From DATJLY01 sp035604615 (GTDB lineage Bacteria > Pseudomonadota > Alphaproteobacteria > ATCC43930 > CGMCC-115725), in the NCBI GenBank assembly GCA_035604615.1, contig DATNID010000028.1:1-64000 (forward strand): a stretch of DNA of 64,000 bases. The letters run 5' to 3'. Shown piece after piece: positions 17,522 to 25,509 of this stretch. The notes beneath the pieces were generated by a model. It worked only from the letters and a program-made list of their open reading frames with translations. It ran no database searches and was not told the DNA's origin. How positions within the stretch are numbered: position 1 is the first letter of the stretch; every line of letters begins with the position of its first letter. Both the position numbers and the translations under genes were made by a program.

Positions 17522-18861
17522 GGATAGGCCTTGCGTCCCTCGAACCCCGCCGCCATCAGGCGCCGCCATTCGCGGTACGAGGGATGGAACGGCGTCTCGG
17601 GGCCGGTCTCGAAGGTGCCGACTGCGCTTGATTCGGGCAGGATGCCGAGCCGGCGCGCGGCGTCGTTGGCGCCGGGCTCGAGCGCGCCGATGCCGCGGGC
17701 ATAACCCTGGAGAAATCCCAAGCCCTCGGCGCCCATGCCGCGCTGGCAGTCCTCGTAGGTCACGGTGTCGTCGGGCGTCGCGAGGCCGGTCGGATTGAAG
17801 AAATCCTCGAATTGCCTGAGGCGCCAGGCACGCAGCTCCGGCTTCTCGCCGATGGGCGCCAGGCAATAGCTGCGCATCTCGGTGCGGTCGACCGCGAGCG
17901 GGCGGAATGTCCGCAGCATCAGGGTCATCGCGTCGGCGATCTGCATGTTGGGAAAGACCTGGATGTTGCGCGCGCGCAGCATCCATTCGGCGCGGACTTC
18001 GCCGACGCGGCTCCTCACCTCGTCGATGGTGGGATAGATGGGGCGCTTCTCGGCCTCGGGCTGGTCGGTCCAGAACACCGAATGGCCGTGGGGAAAGCAG
18101 AACACGCCGGCCTGGCGCTGCGCGCGCTTGGCCCAATCGAATTGCCGCGCCTCGAGATTGCCCTCGCCGGCGCGGCGGCGGCCCTGGATGCCGATGAAGC
18201 TCACGTGGGTCGAGGTCAGGTGATAGGGATCGACCCCGTTGTCGAGCTGCAGCTTCCAGTTGCCGCGATAGGTATATGCGACGCGGCCGGGCACGAACTC
18301 CATGCCGTTGGCGCCCTGGTCCATGGCGAGGTCGAGGAAGACGCGCATCTCGCCCAGGAACTCCTCGAGCGGCGGCACCTCAGCGCTGAGGCTGCCGAAC
18401 ACCAGGCCCTTGTAGCTTTCGAGCCGCGGCAGCTCGATCAGGTCGTGGCTGTCGCGATCGAAGCTCGGCTCGTAATGCGCGGCGGCGCGGTCCTTGATGT
18501 CGCGGTTCTTGCCGGCGCAATCATAGGCCCAGCCGTGATAGGGACAGACGAGATAGCGCGCGTTGCCCTGCTCGGCGCCTATGATCATCGCGCCCTTGTG
18601 GCGGCAGACATTGAGGAAGCCGCGCACGCGGCCCTGCGCGTCGCGGGTGACGAGGATCGGCGTGCGCGCGATCCAGGCGGTGGCGAAGTCGTTGGGCCTC
18701 GCCACCTGCGACTCGACGGTGAGGAAGTTCCAGGTGCGCTCGAACACGAATTTGCGCTCGAGCGCGTAGAGCTCCGGGTCCGAGAACACGTCGCGATGAA
18801 CCCGGAACACGCCTTCGCCGGGGCGGTCGTCGACCAGGTTGTTCATGTCCCGGGGAGCCAT
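17518..18861 (-). CDS. Rieske non-heme iron oxygenase, large (alpha) subunit 1
   Basis: A 447-residue terminal oxygenase. Rieske [2Fe-2S] ligands: Cys86-x-His88 (CRHKG) and Cys106-x2-His109 (CPYHG). Mononuclear iron ligands: Asp211, His214, His219 in DPYHLTSTH. It adds O2 to an aromatic ring using electrons from a ferredoxin and reductase, neither of which is in this window. Start ATG at 18861 follows GGAGA. The divergent 2-hydroxyacid dehydrogenase begins 116 bp away. Substrate not predictable; the alpha/beta plan is that of benzoate/naphthalene-type enzymes more than of phthalate-type ones. Confidence 0.95.
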   Translation of the reverse strand: MAPRDMNNLVDDRPGEGVFRVHRDVFSDPELYALERKFVFERTWNFLTVESQVARPNDFATAWIARTPILVTRDAQGRVRGFLNVCRHKGAMIIGAEQGNARYLVCPYHGWAYDCAGKNRDIKDRAAAHYEPSFDRDSHDLIELPRLESYKGLVFGSLSAEVPPLEEFLGEMRVFLDLAMDQGANGMEFVPGRVAYTYRGNWKLQLDNGVDPYHLTSTHVSFIGIQGRRRAGEGNLEARQFDWAKRAQRQAGVFCFPHGHSVFWTDQPEAEKRPIYPTIDEVRSRVGEVRAEWMLRARNIQVFPNMQIADAMTLMLRTFRPLAVDRTEMRSYCLAPIGEKPELRAWRLRQFEDFFNPTGLATPDDTVTYEDCQRGMGAEGLGFLQGYARGIGALEPGANDAARRLGILPESSAVGTFETGPETPFHPSYREWRRLMAAGFEGRKAYP

Positions 18862-18977
18862 GTCGCCGCTTCTCCATCCTGCGCGGAACGTGCATAGTCG
18901 GGCGGCGAAGCCGCGAGCGTCAACTGGACTTTAGCGCAGAGGACGCGGAGGATGCGCGTCCCAACGAGGAGACGGCA

Positions 18978-20072
18978 ATGAAGGTGCTGGTGGAGGCGGA
19001 TGCAGTGCTGCGCTCGGTGCCGGTGGTGCTCGACCCCGACACCAAGGAAGAGCATCGCCGCGCCGTTGCCGACTGGTACAGCTTCGACGAGCCCGACTTT
19101 GCCGGCTGGCTCGCGCGCCTCCGGCAGCAGTTGCCGGGGCTCTATCCCGCCAAGGTCGAATTCGCGCGCGACGCAGTCGAGCTCGGTACCAAGATCGCCG
19201 ACGCCGACGCGCTCATCGTGGAGAGCCTCGAGGTCGGCGAAGCGGCGCTTGCCGGCGCCAGGCGGCTCAAGATCGTGCAGAAATTCGGCGGGCTCGCGCA
19301 CAACATCGACGTCGCCGCGTGCCTCAAGCACGGCGTCGCGGTCGACGTGCAGCGCCGCCGCGTCAATGTCGCGGTGGCGGAGCAGGCGATGGCGCTGATG
19401 CTGGCGCTGGCCCGGCGCATCTGCGCCTTGCAGGGCGTCGTGACCGAGGCGGCGCTGCGCCAGGCCGGCTTCGACATCACGCCGTTCGACCGGCGCTACA
19501 CCGGCAATTCCAACTTCGCCCGCATCCGCGGCTTCAAGACCTTGGCGCGCTCGACCTTGGGCCTCGTCGGCATGGGCGAGATCGGCCGCGAGATCGCGGC
19601 GCGCGCCGCCGCCTTCGGCATGACCGTGCTCTATCACCAGCGCCGCCGCCTCAACCCGCTCGACGAGGGCGCGCTCAAGGCGCGCTATGTCGGGCTCGAC
19701 GCGCTGATGGCCGAGGCGGATTTCATTTCGCCCGTCCTGCCGATGAACGATTCGACGCGCGGCATTATCGGGCGGGCGCAGCTCGCGCGCGTCAAGCCGG
19801 GCGCGATGCTGGTCAACGTCGCGCGCGCCGAGCTCGTCGATCACGATGCGTTGGTCGCGGCGCTCGAGAGCGGGCGGCTCGCGGGCTTCGCGCTCGACGT
19901 GGGCTACCAGGAGCCGTGGCCGCAAGACGAGCGGCTCCTCGCCTTCAAGGCGGGCAACGTGATCCTGATGCCGCACACCGCCGTCGCCGAGCGGCAGAAC
20001 AATCTCGACGATTTGGCCGAGATGTGCCTCAAGGTTTGGCGCGGCGTCACGCGCCCGGAGATGAAGCCATGA
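18978..20072 (+). CDS. D-isomer-specific 2-hydroxyacid dehydrogenase
   Basis: A 364-residue NAD-dependent dehydrogenase. Rossmann loop GLVGMGEIGREIA (about 196-208), catalytic Arg283 (VARAELVD), Glu312 (GYQEPW) and His333 (PHTA), the full set for the family. The 160-190 insert (RRYTGNSNFARIRGF) is longer than in D-lactate or glycerate dehydrogenases. It would reduce a 2-keto acid or oxidise a D-2-hydroxy acid, perhaps a product of the neighbouring pathway. Ribosome site GGAGACGGCA; the stop overlaps the LLM gene start (ATGA). Confidence 0.9.
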   Translation: MKVLVEADAVLRSVPVVLDPDTKEEHRRAVADWYSFDEPDFAGWLARLRQQLPGLYPAKVEFARDAVELGTKIADADALIVESLEVGEAALAGARRLKIVQKFGGLAHNIDVAACLKHGVAVDVQRRRVNVAVAEQAMALMLALARRICALQGVVTEAALRQAGFDITPFDRRYTGNSNFARIRGFKTLARSTLGLVGMGEIGREIAARAAAFGMTVLYHQRRRLNPLDEGALKARYVGLDALMAEADFISPVLPMNDSTRGIIGRAQLARVKPGAMLVNVARAELVDHDALVAALESGRLAGFALDVGYQEPWPQDERLLAFKAGNVILMPHTAVAERQNNLDDLAEMCLKVWRGVTRPEMKP

Positions 20073-21103
20073 AATTCGCCGTTTTCGATCACGTCGACCG
20101 CTCCGACCAGCCGTTGGTGAAGCAGTTCGACGAGCGCCTGGCCTATGTCGCGGCCGCCGACGAGGCAGGCTTTTATGCCTATCACGTCGCCGAGCACCAT
20201 GCGACGCCGCTCAACATGGTGCCGGTGCCGGGCGTCTATCTCGGCGCCGTGGCCCGCGCGACGCGGCGCATCCGCATCGGGCCGTTGGTCTATCTCCTGC
20301 CGCTCTATTCGCCGCTGCGCCTCATTGAGGAGATCGCGATGCTCGATCACCTCTGCCACGGGCGGCTCGAGGTCGGGATCGGGCGCGGCGTGTCGCCGTT
20401 CGAGCTCAACTACCACAAGGTCGACACCGAGACCTCGCGCGCGGTTTTCCTCGACGCGTTCGAATGCTTGCGCGCCGGCCTGACGCACGAGCGGTTGACG
20501 TATCACGGCCCGCATTTCGCCTATGACAACGTGCCGATGGAGCTGCGCCCGCTGCAGCAGCCGCATCCGCCGTTCTGGTATCCCTCGTCGAACGAGGCCG
20601 GCGCGGCCTGGGCGGGCGAGCGCGGCCTCCATTTCTCGACCCTCGGAAGCGTCGAGCGCGCCGGCGCTTGCGTTGCCGCGTACAAGGCGGCGCTCGCCAG
20701 GCGCGGCGGGGCGGACATGCCGAAGCCCGAATTCCCCGGCGGCGCGATCATCGGCGTCAATCGCCAGGGCGTCGTCGCCGACACGATCGAGGACGCCAAG
20801 CGCATCGCCAAGCCCGCCTTCGACCGCTGGTATTCGAGCCTCTCGAAGCTCGAGCGCGAGAACAAGCAAGGGCCGCGCTATGTCCATCACGTCACGGGCG
20901 ACATGGACGCGGCGCTGGCGAGCGGGCAGATGATCGCCGGCACGCCCGAGACCTTCGTCGCCGAAATCCGGCGCCAGGCGGTGGCGATCGGCGTCAACTA
21001 CATGAATTTCAGCTTCTTCTTCGGCACGATGGCGCCCGAGCACGCGCTGCGCTCCCTCGCCCTCTTCTCGCGCGAGGTGATGCCGAAGCTGGCGGATCTG
21101 TAA
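20069..21103 (+). CDS. LLM-class flavin-dependent oxidoreductase
   Basis: A 344-residue luciferase-like TIM barrel. Starts MKFAVFDHVDRSDQPLVKQFDERL, with EHHATPL, GPLVYLLPLYSPLRLIEEIAMLDHLCHGRLEVGIGRG and PFWYPSSNEAGAAWAGERGL, the usual landmarks. Such enzymes use FMNH2 (or F420) to oxygenate or reduce varied substrates; a partner flavin reductase is not present nearby. Coupled to the 2-hydroxyacid dehydrogenase by a 4-nt overlap and so likely a two-gene operon. The FMN-type subgroup is assumed because F420 is uncommon in this bacterial group. Confidence 0.88.
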   Translation: MKFAVFDHVDRSDQPLVKQFDERLAYVAAADEAGFYAYHVAEHHATPLNMVPVPGVYLGAVARATRRIRIGPLVYLLPLYSPLRLIEEIAMLDHLCHGRLEVGIGRGVSPFELNYHKVDTETSRAVFLDAFECLRAGLTHERLTYHGPHFAYDNVPMELRPLQQPHPPFWYPSSNEAGAAWAGERGLHFSTLGSVERAGACVAAYKAALARRGGADMPKPEFPGGAIIGVNRQGVVADTIEDAKRIAKPAFDRWYSSLSKLERENKQGPRYVHHVTGDMDAALASGQMIAGTPETFVAEIRRQAVAIGVNYMNFSFFFGTMAPEHALRSLALFSREVMPKLADL

Positions 21104-21129
21104 AGCGAAAGCCGATGGCACAAATGTGG

Positions 21130-21214
21130 TGCGTCCTTCGACTTCGCTCAGGATGAGGAAAATCCTTTGCGGCACAAAGAACGGTCCTCATCCTGAGCGT
21201 AGTCGAAGGACGCA
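21130..21214. repeat. Long inverted repeat between convergent genes
   Basis: Two 30-bp arms (21130-21159 and 21185-21214) that pair with a single mismatch, around a 25-nt loop. The arms hold the common genomic motif TCCTTCGACT..GCTCAGGATGAG. It lies between the convergent LLM and dioxygenase beta genes, so a transcript from either side would form a stable hairpin; there is no T run, hence a repeat that may also stop transcription or protect 3' ends. Confidence 0.85.
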
Positions 21215-21225
21215 GTGAGTCGGCC

Positions 21226-21702
21226 CTAGAACGGCAGCACGAGACCTTCGAGCTCGGCGTCGCAATTGATCAGGTCGACGCGCTTCCAGGCGATGCGCAA
21301 GGCGCCGCCCGCCGCGACCAGGCGGTGGCGGACGGTGGCGGCAAAGAGGCGCTGGGCGTTGCGGCGATACTCCACCATCACGAGCTTGGAGCGCGCCACC
21401 GCAGCGTCCGCCTCAGCTTTCTCGACGGTCACGTTGGCGACGATGCGGCTCGCGCGCGCCGGCGGGTTCTGCGCGTGGATATGCGGGTTGGAGAGTCGGC
21501 GCACCCGCGTCTCCAGGAGGCGCCGGTCGTCATAGATGAGCGACACGGTGTCGTGCGGGCTCGATTGATCGGGCGATGTCGGGACCCAATACCACGCGTC
21601 GTCGGTGAATAGCGCGAGCCATTCGTCCCAGCGCGCCTCGTCGAGAAGCCGCGCCTCGTGGACGAGAAACCCCTCGGCCGCCGCGACGCTGGGCGCGCTC
21701 AT
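21226..21702 (-). CDS. Aromatic-ring-hydroxylating dioxygenase, small (beta) subunit 2
   Basis: A 158-residue SnoaL/NTF2-like protein, start MSAPSVAAAEGFLVHEARLLDEARWDEWLALF. The DEARWDEWLALFTDD helix and WKRVDLINCD near the C-terminus are shared with beta subunit 1, so the two are paralogues at moderate similarity. The ATG at 21702 overlaps the alpha-2 stop (ATGA). Structural subunit, no metal ligands. Confidence 0.9.
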   Translation of the reverse strand: MSAPSVAAAEGFLVHEARLLDEARWDEWLALFTDDAWYWVPTSPDQSSPHDTVSLIYDDRRLLETRVRRLSNPHIHAQNPPARASRIVANVTVEKAEADAAVARSKLVMVEYRRNAQRLFAATVRHRLVAAGGALRIAWKRVDLINCDAELEGLVLPF

Positions 21703-23018
21703 GGCGCCGACACGTAGCCGAGCCAGGCGTCGAACATGTTGCGGATATAGATCTCGCTCGTGGAGTTGAGGCCGCGCCGCCCGCCGTTGCCGTCGTCGCG
21801 GTCGGTCTCGAAGCCGCGCCCGATCTGGAGCCATTCGGCGCCCGCGCTCGACATGCCCATGCGGATGCGGTTGTAGGTCTCGAGATCGTCGGTCAGCACC
21901 AGCGATCCGGTGCCGTTGACGGTGTTGGCGAACTCGATGGTGCGGTGGAAGATCGCCTCGGGCGCGCCCTTGAGGCGGAAATTATAGGTGTAGACCACGG
22001 TGCGCGACACCGACAGCGGATGCACCACGCGCAACTGCTGGAACTGGCTCATGAAGGAGAGGTTGGGATAGACGTTGCTGTTCCAGCGCCGCACCTCGAG
22101 GATTTCGCGCGCGCGCGCCTTGCCCTGCTTCTGCTCGAGCGCCGCGATGTATTCGCGGAACACCGGGTCCTCGAGCGCCGCCACCAGCTTGGCGTCGTCG
22201 TGATAGTCGCCGAGATAGGAATGGCCGTTGGGATAGGTCCAGATCCCGACTTGCGATTCCCAGAAGCTGTAGGGCGCGCCGTTCTGGCGCATCTGGCGCA
22301 CCGCGATCTCGCCGGCGCCGTCGGAATGAACGAGGTCGGACTGCTGGTTCGCCGCCTCGATCGAGGACTGGTGGACGAAGTTGGGGTGCGCCGCGTCGCA
22401 CAGATTCTCGAGATAGAGCTTCCAATTGCCGTCATAGGCGTGCTTGAAGACGCCGCCCGCGACCTCGATCGCGCCGTCGGGCGCGCGGTCCACCATGTCG
22501 TCGAAGGACTGCGTCATGGGGCCGAGGAAATCCTCGAGGCCCATGCCGTCCGGCGCCAGGCTGGCGAAGACGAAGCCGCGATAGACCGCCATGCGCGCCA
22601 CCGGCAGCATCGCAAGGCGCGGATCGGCGGGATCGAAATCGCCGGGATAGCCGTTCAAGAGCGGCGCCGATTTGAGCCTGCCGTCGGTGCGGTAGGTCCA
22701 GCCGTGATAGCAGCAGCGGAACTCGCTCGCATGACCCGACTCGGCGGCCACCACCATGGCGCCGCGATGGGCGCATTGGTTGTGCAGCACGCGGATGGTG
22801 CCGTCGTCGTGCCGCACCATGAGGAGCGGCCTGAGCCCGATCCGCGTCGCGAAGAAGTCGCCCGGCTTCGCCACTTGGCTCTCGTGCCCGACATAGACCC
22901 AGGCGCGGCCGAAAATGCGCTCCATCTCGAGCGCGAAGATCTCGGGATCGGTGTAGAGCGAGCGATGCACCCGGCCGGGCCGGAGGCGCTCGCGCAGGCT
23001 TGCGGGTTCGATGTTCAT
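21699..23018 (-). CDS. Rieske non-heme iron oxygenase, large (alpha) subunit 2
   Basis: A 439-residue alpha subunit. Rieske ligands Cys82-x-His84 (CAHRG) and Cys102-x2-His105 (CCYHG); mononuclear iron ligands Asp208, His211 and His216 in DAAHPNFVH. It differs enough from alpha 1 in the substrate domain to suggest another substrate or a second oxygenation step. As with the first pair, no ferredoxin or reductase gene is adjacent. The start at 23018 lies 68 bp from the divergent small gene at 23087. Confidence 0.95.
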   Translation of the reverse strand: MNIEPASLRERLRPGRVHRSLYTDPEIFALEMERIFGRAWVYVGHESQVAKPGDFFATRIGLRPLLMVRHDDGTIRVLHNQCAHRGAMVVAAESGHASEFRCCYHGWTYRTDGRLKSAPLLNGYPGDFDPADPRLAMLPVARMAVYRGFVFASLAPDGMGLEDFLGPMTQSFDDMVDRAPDGAIEVAGGVFKHAYDGNWKLYLENLCDAAHPNFVHQSSIEAANQQSDLVHSDGAGEIAVRQMRQNGAPYSFWESQVGIWTYPNGHSYLGDYHDDAKLVAALEDPVFREYIAALEQKQGKARAREILEVRRWNSNVYPNLSFMSQFQQLRVVHPLSVSRTVVYTYNFRLKGAPEAIFHRTIEFANTVNGTGSLVLTDDLETYNRIRMGMSSAGAEWLQIGRGFETDRDDGNGGRRGLNSTSEIYIRNMFDAWLGYVSAP

Positions 23019-23086
23019 GGACAGTGATTTTAGCGCAAAGCGCTTCGGGTTAGAATGGCAACATCGCCAGACCGGGGGACGGTACC

Positions 23087-23380
23087 ATGCGCGCGAAGCC
23101 CAAGACCGAGAAGACCTTCGCCTTCCATTGGGGCAGCGGGATCGTCGAGGAAGAGGTGCAGATCGCGTCGCAATACCACCGCCCGACCATCCAGCTCCTG
23201 ACCTTCACCGAGGGCGCGGCCAAAGGCACGCACGAGATCCGCTTCTGCCATTACGACCATCACGGCCGGTTCCAGCGCTCGCCCCTCATCATCGACGAGG
23301 CCGACCTGCCCGCGCTCGCCAAGGCGCTGAAAGACGCGCCGCGCTTGAAACGCGTGCTGGCGAAGCTGCTGAAGGCGTGA
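23087..23380 (+). CDS. Conserved small protein of unknown function, coupled to dinB
   Basis: A 97-residue basic protein without signal or membrane segment. It has two alternating beta-like stretches (EEEVQIASQYHRPTIQLLTF and HEIRFCHYDHHGRF) and an amphipathic C-terminal helix (ADLPALAKALKDAPRLKRVLAKLLKA). The layout, a curved sheet then a helix, loosely recalls PC4/p15-type single-strand-binding proteins, but that is only an impression. Its TGA is one base from the dinB ATG, so it is made with the translesion polymerase and may act with it. A TAGAAT at 23051-23056 could be the -10. Confidence 0.7.
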   Translation: MRAKPKTEKTFAFHWGSGIVEEEVQIASQYHRPTIQLLTFTEGAAKGTHEIRFCHYDHHGRFQRSPLIIDEADLPALAKALKDAPRLKRVLAKLLKA

Positions 23381-23381
23381 G

Positions 23382-24560
23382 ATGGGGGCGCCGACGCGTC
23401 TGTGCCGGGATTGCGGGCGGCTCGACGAGGCGGCGCCGCATGCGAGCCCCGCCTGCCCCGCCTGCGGCTCGGCCCGGATCCTCGCGCACCCCGAGCTGGC
23501 GCAGCTCGCCATCGCCCATGTCGATTGCGACGCCTTCTATGCCAGCGTCGAGAAGCGCGACCGGCCCGAGCTCGCCGACCGGCCGGTGATCGTCGGCGGC
23601 AGCGTGCGCGGCGTGGTGCTGACGGCGTGCTATGTGGCGCGGCGCTCGGGCGTGCGCTCGGCGATGGCGATGGCGCACGCGCTGCGGCTCTGCCCCGACG
23701 CGACCGTGATCCGCCCCGACATGGAGAAATACCGCAGCGAATCGCGCCGCATCCGCGAATTGATGGACGGCGCCGCGCCCGCGGTCGAGCAGGTCTCGAT
23801 CGACGAGGCCTATCTCGATTTGAGCGAGGCCGGCGCCAGCGAGCCGCCCGCCCGCGCGCTGGCGCGCCTCGCGATCTTGGTGGAGAAGCGGGTCGGCGTC
23901 ACCGTCTCCATCGGCCTCGCGCCCAACAAGATGCTGGCCAAGATCGCGAGCGACCTCGGCAAGCCGAGGGGATTCCGCGTCATCGGCGAAAGCGACGCGG
24001 CCAGCGTGTTGGGGCCGATGGCGGTGCGGGTGCTGCCGGGGGTCGGGCCGGTGACGGCGGCCAAGCTCGAATCGTTGGGCTTCGCCACGGTCGCCTCGCT
24101 GGGCGAGGCCAACGAGGACGAGCTGATCCACCGCTTCGGCAGCTGGGGCCGGCGCCTCAAGCGCTATGCGCGCGGCGAGGACCAGCGCCGCGTCGGCCAC
24201 GGGCGGCACCGCGCGGTGACGGTCGGCGCCGAGCGCACCTTCGAGCGCGATCTCGCGCAGCTCGCCGAGATCGAGCCTGTACTCGAGCATTTATGCGCCC
24301 GCGTCGCCGAGCGGCTGCGGCGCTCCGAGCTCGCCGCCGCGAGCCTCACCTTGAAGCTGCGCCGCGCCGACCGGCATACCACGACCCACGCCTGCCGCCC
24401 GCGCGACCCAACCATGCGGGCGGAGATCATCCTTGCCACGGTGCGCCCGGTGCTGGCGCGGCTCCTCGACGGCGCGCGCTATCGCCTGGTCGGCGTCACC
24501 GCCCACGACCTCGTCCCCGGAGAGCGCGCCGACCCGCCCGATCTGTTCGAGCCGGGCTGA
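23382..24560 (+). CDS. dinB: DNA polymerase IV (Y-family) with N-terminal zinc ribbon
   Basis: A 392-residue translesion polymerase. The first 45 residues hold two CxxC pairs (Cys8, Cys11, Cys25, Cys28), a zinc-ribbon-like extension absent from E. coli DinB but seen in one alphaproteobacterial branch. The palm follows: DCDAFYASVE with the first metal ligand, and SIDEAYLDL with the catalytic Asp-Glu. Then thumb (GVGPVTAAKL helix-hairpin-helix) and little finger. The C-terminus lacks a clear beta-clamp motif of the QLxLF type. Start one base after the stop of the small upstream gene. Convergent with the GumN-like gene. Confidence 0.93.
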   Translation: MGAPTRLCRDCGRLDEAAPHASPACPACGSARILAHPELAQLAIAHVDCDAFYASVEKRDRPELADRPVIVGGSVRGVVLTACYVARRSGVRSAMAMAHALRLCPDATVIRPDMEKYRSESRRIRELMDGAAPAVEQVSIDEAYLDLSEAGASEPPARALARLAILVEKRVGVTVSIGLAPNKMLAKIASDLGKPRGFRVIGESDAASVLGPMAVRVLPGVGPVTAAKLESLGFATVASLGEANEDELIHRFGSWGRRLKRYARGEDQRRVGHGRHRAVTVGAERTFERDLAQLAEIEPVLEHLCARVAERLRRSELAAASLTLKLRRADRHTTTHACRPRDPTMRAEIILATVRPVLARLLDGARYRLVGVTAHDLVPGERADPPDLFEPG

Positions 24561-24573
24561 GCGCGGACGGTAT

Positions 24574-25464
24574 TCAGTTCGTCGCCGCGACGCGCTCGAC
24601 GCGAACCCCGCGCCGTTTCAGCGCGTTTTGCACGCTGTCGGGGCCGGCGAGATGCCCCGCGCCGACGGCGATGAACTTGACGCCGCTGCCTTTGATCATC
24701 GCCGTGATCGCATTGACCCAGCGCTCGTTGCGCTGCACGAAGAGCGTGCGATAGAGCTGCGGAAAGGGCGTCTTCATGTCGTCGACGACGAGCCGGGTTA
24801 TCGCGGCGTCGTCGCCGCGCGACCAGGCGTCGACCAGCGCATCGAGCTTGCCCGCGCCCTGATCGAAATCCTTGAGCGCGTCCTTCAGCAAGCTCACCTC
24901 GAGCGCCGGCGCCAGGTCGGCGAAGAAATGGATCTGCTGATCCAGCGTCTCGAAGCCATGAACCGGCTTGCCGTGGGTCAGGTCATCGTGGAGCAGAAGA
25001 TGCTCGACCCCGCTCTCGGGATCGTATCCCGCGCGAATCAGCATCGCGTCCGCGAGCGTCACGGACACGAGCCAGGGGCGCATCGGCTCGAACGTCTTCT
25101 CGCCGTCCGCCACGCCGACGGATTTCGCCGCTTCGTCGACATGCGCCAAATCCGCTTCGCTGACCTTGGTCGACAGCGGATGCTGTTGATCGAAGCCGTA
25201 TCGCTTGACCAACGCTTGCACTTCAGTCAGGTCATCCGGGTCCGACACTTCGAGCCAAAGCTCCTGGCTCGATCCCAATGCCTTCGCGATGTCCGGCGAA
25301 GACCACGCCTGGTCTTTGTGCAGCACGTGGATCGTGCCGAACAGATAGACCGTGGCGTGCGGCCCTTCCACGACCCAAAGTCCGGGCTCGGCCGTGGCGG
25401 ACGCCGACGCGGCGATCAGGACGATCACGGCATTGCGCAGAATTTTACCTAAATTCCCGATCAT
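24574..25464 (-). CDS. TraB/GumN family exported protein
   Basis: A 296-residue protein with signal peptide (cleavage near ATAEP). The TraB/GumN/Tiki signature is present: GTIHVLHK at 43-50, the conserved Glu in ELWLEV, and the C-terminal GAGHLAG with its His. Tiki relatives are metalloproteases with two GxxH sites; GumN-like bacterial proteins are presumed peptidases or erythromycin-esterase-fold enzymes of the periplasm. No link to exopolysaccharide genes here. Convergent with dinB, 13 bp apart. Confidence 0.88.
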   Translation of the reverse strand: MIGNLGKILRNAVIVLIAASASATAEPGLWVVEGPHATVYLFGTIHVLHKDQAWSSPDIAKALGSSQELWLEVSDPDDLTEVQALVKRYGFDQQHPLSTKVSEADLAHVDEAAKSVGVADGEKTFEPMRPWLVSVTLADAMLIRAGYDPESGVEHLLLHDDLTHGKPVHGFETLDQQIHFFADLAPALEVSLLKDALKDFDQGAGKLDALVDAWSRGDDAAITRLVVDDMKTPFPQLYRTLFVQRNERWVNAITAMIKGSGVKFIAVGAGHLAGPDSVQNALKRRGVRVERVAATN

Positions 25465-25509
25465 CCCCGATCCTCATCGGACATGCAGGGCACCTCTACG
25501 CCCCGGAGG

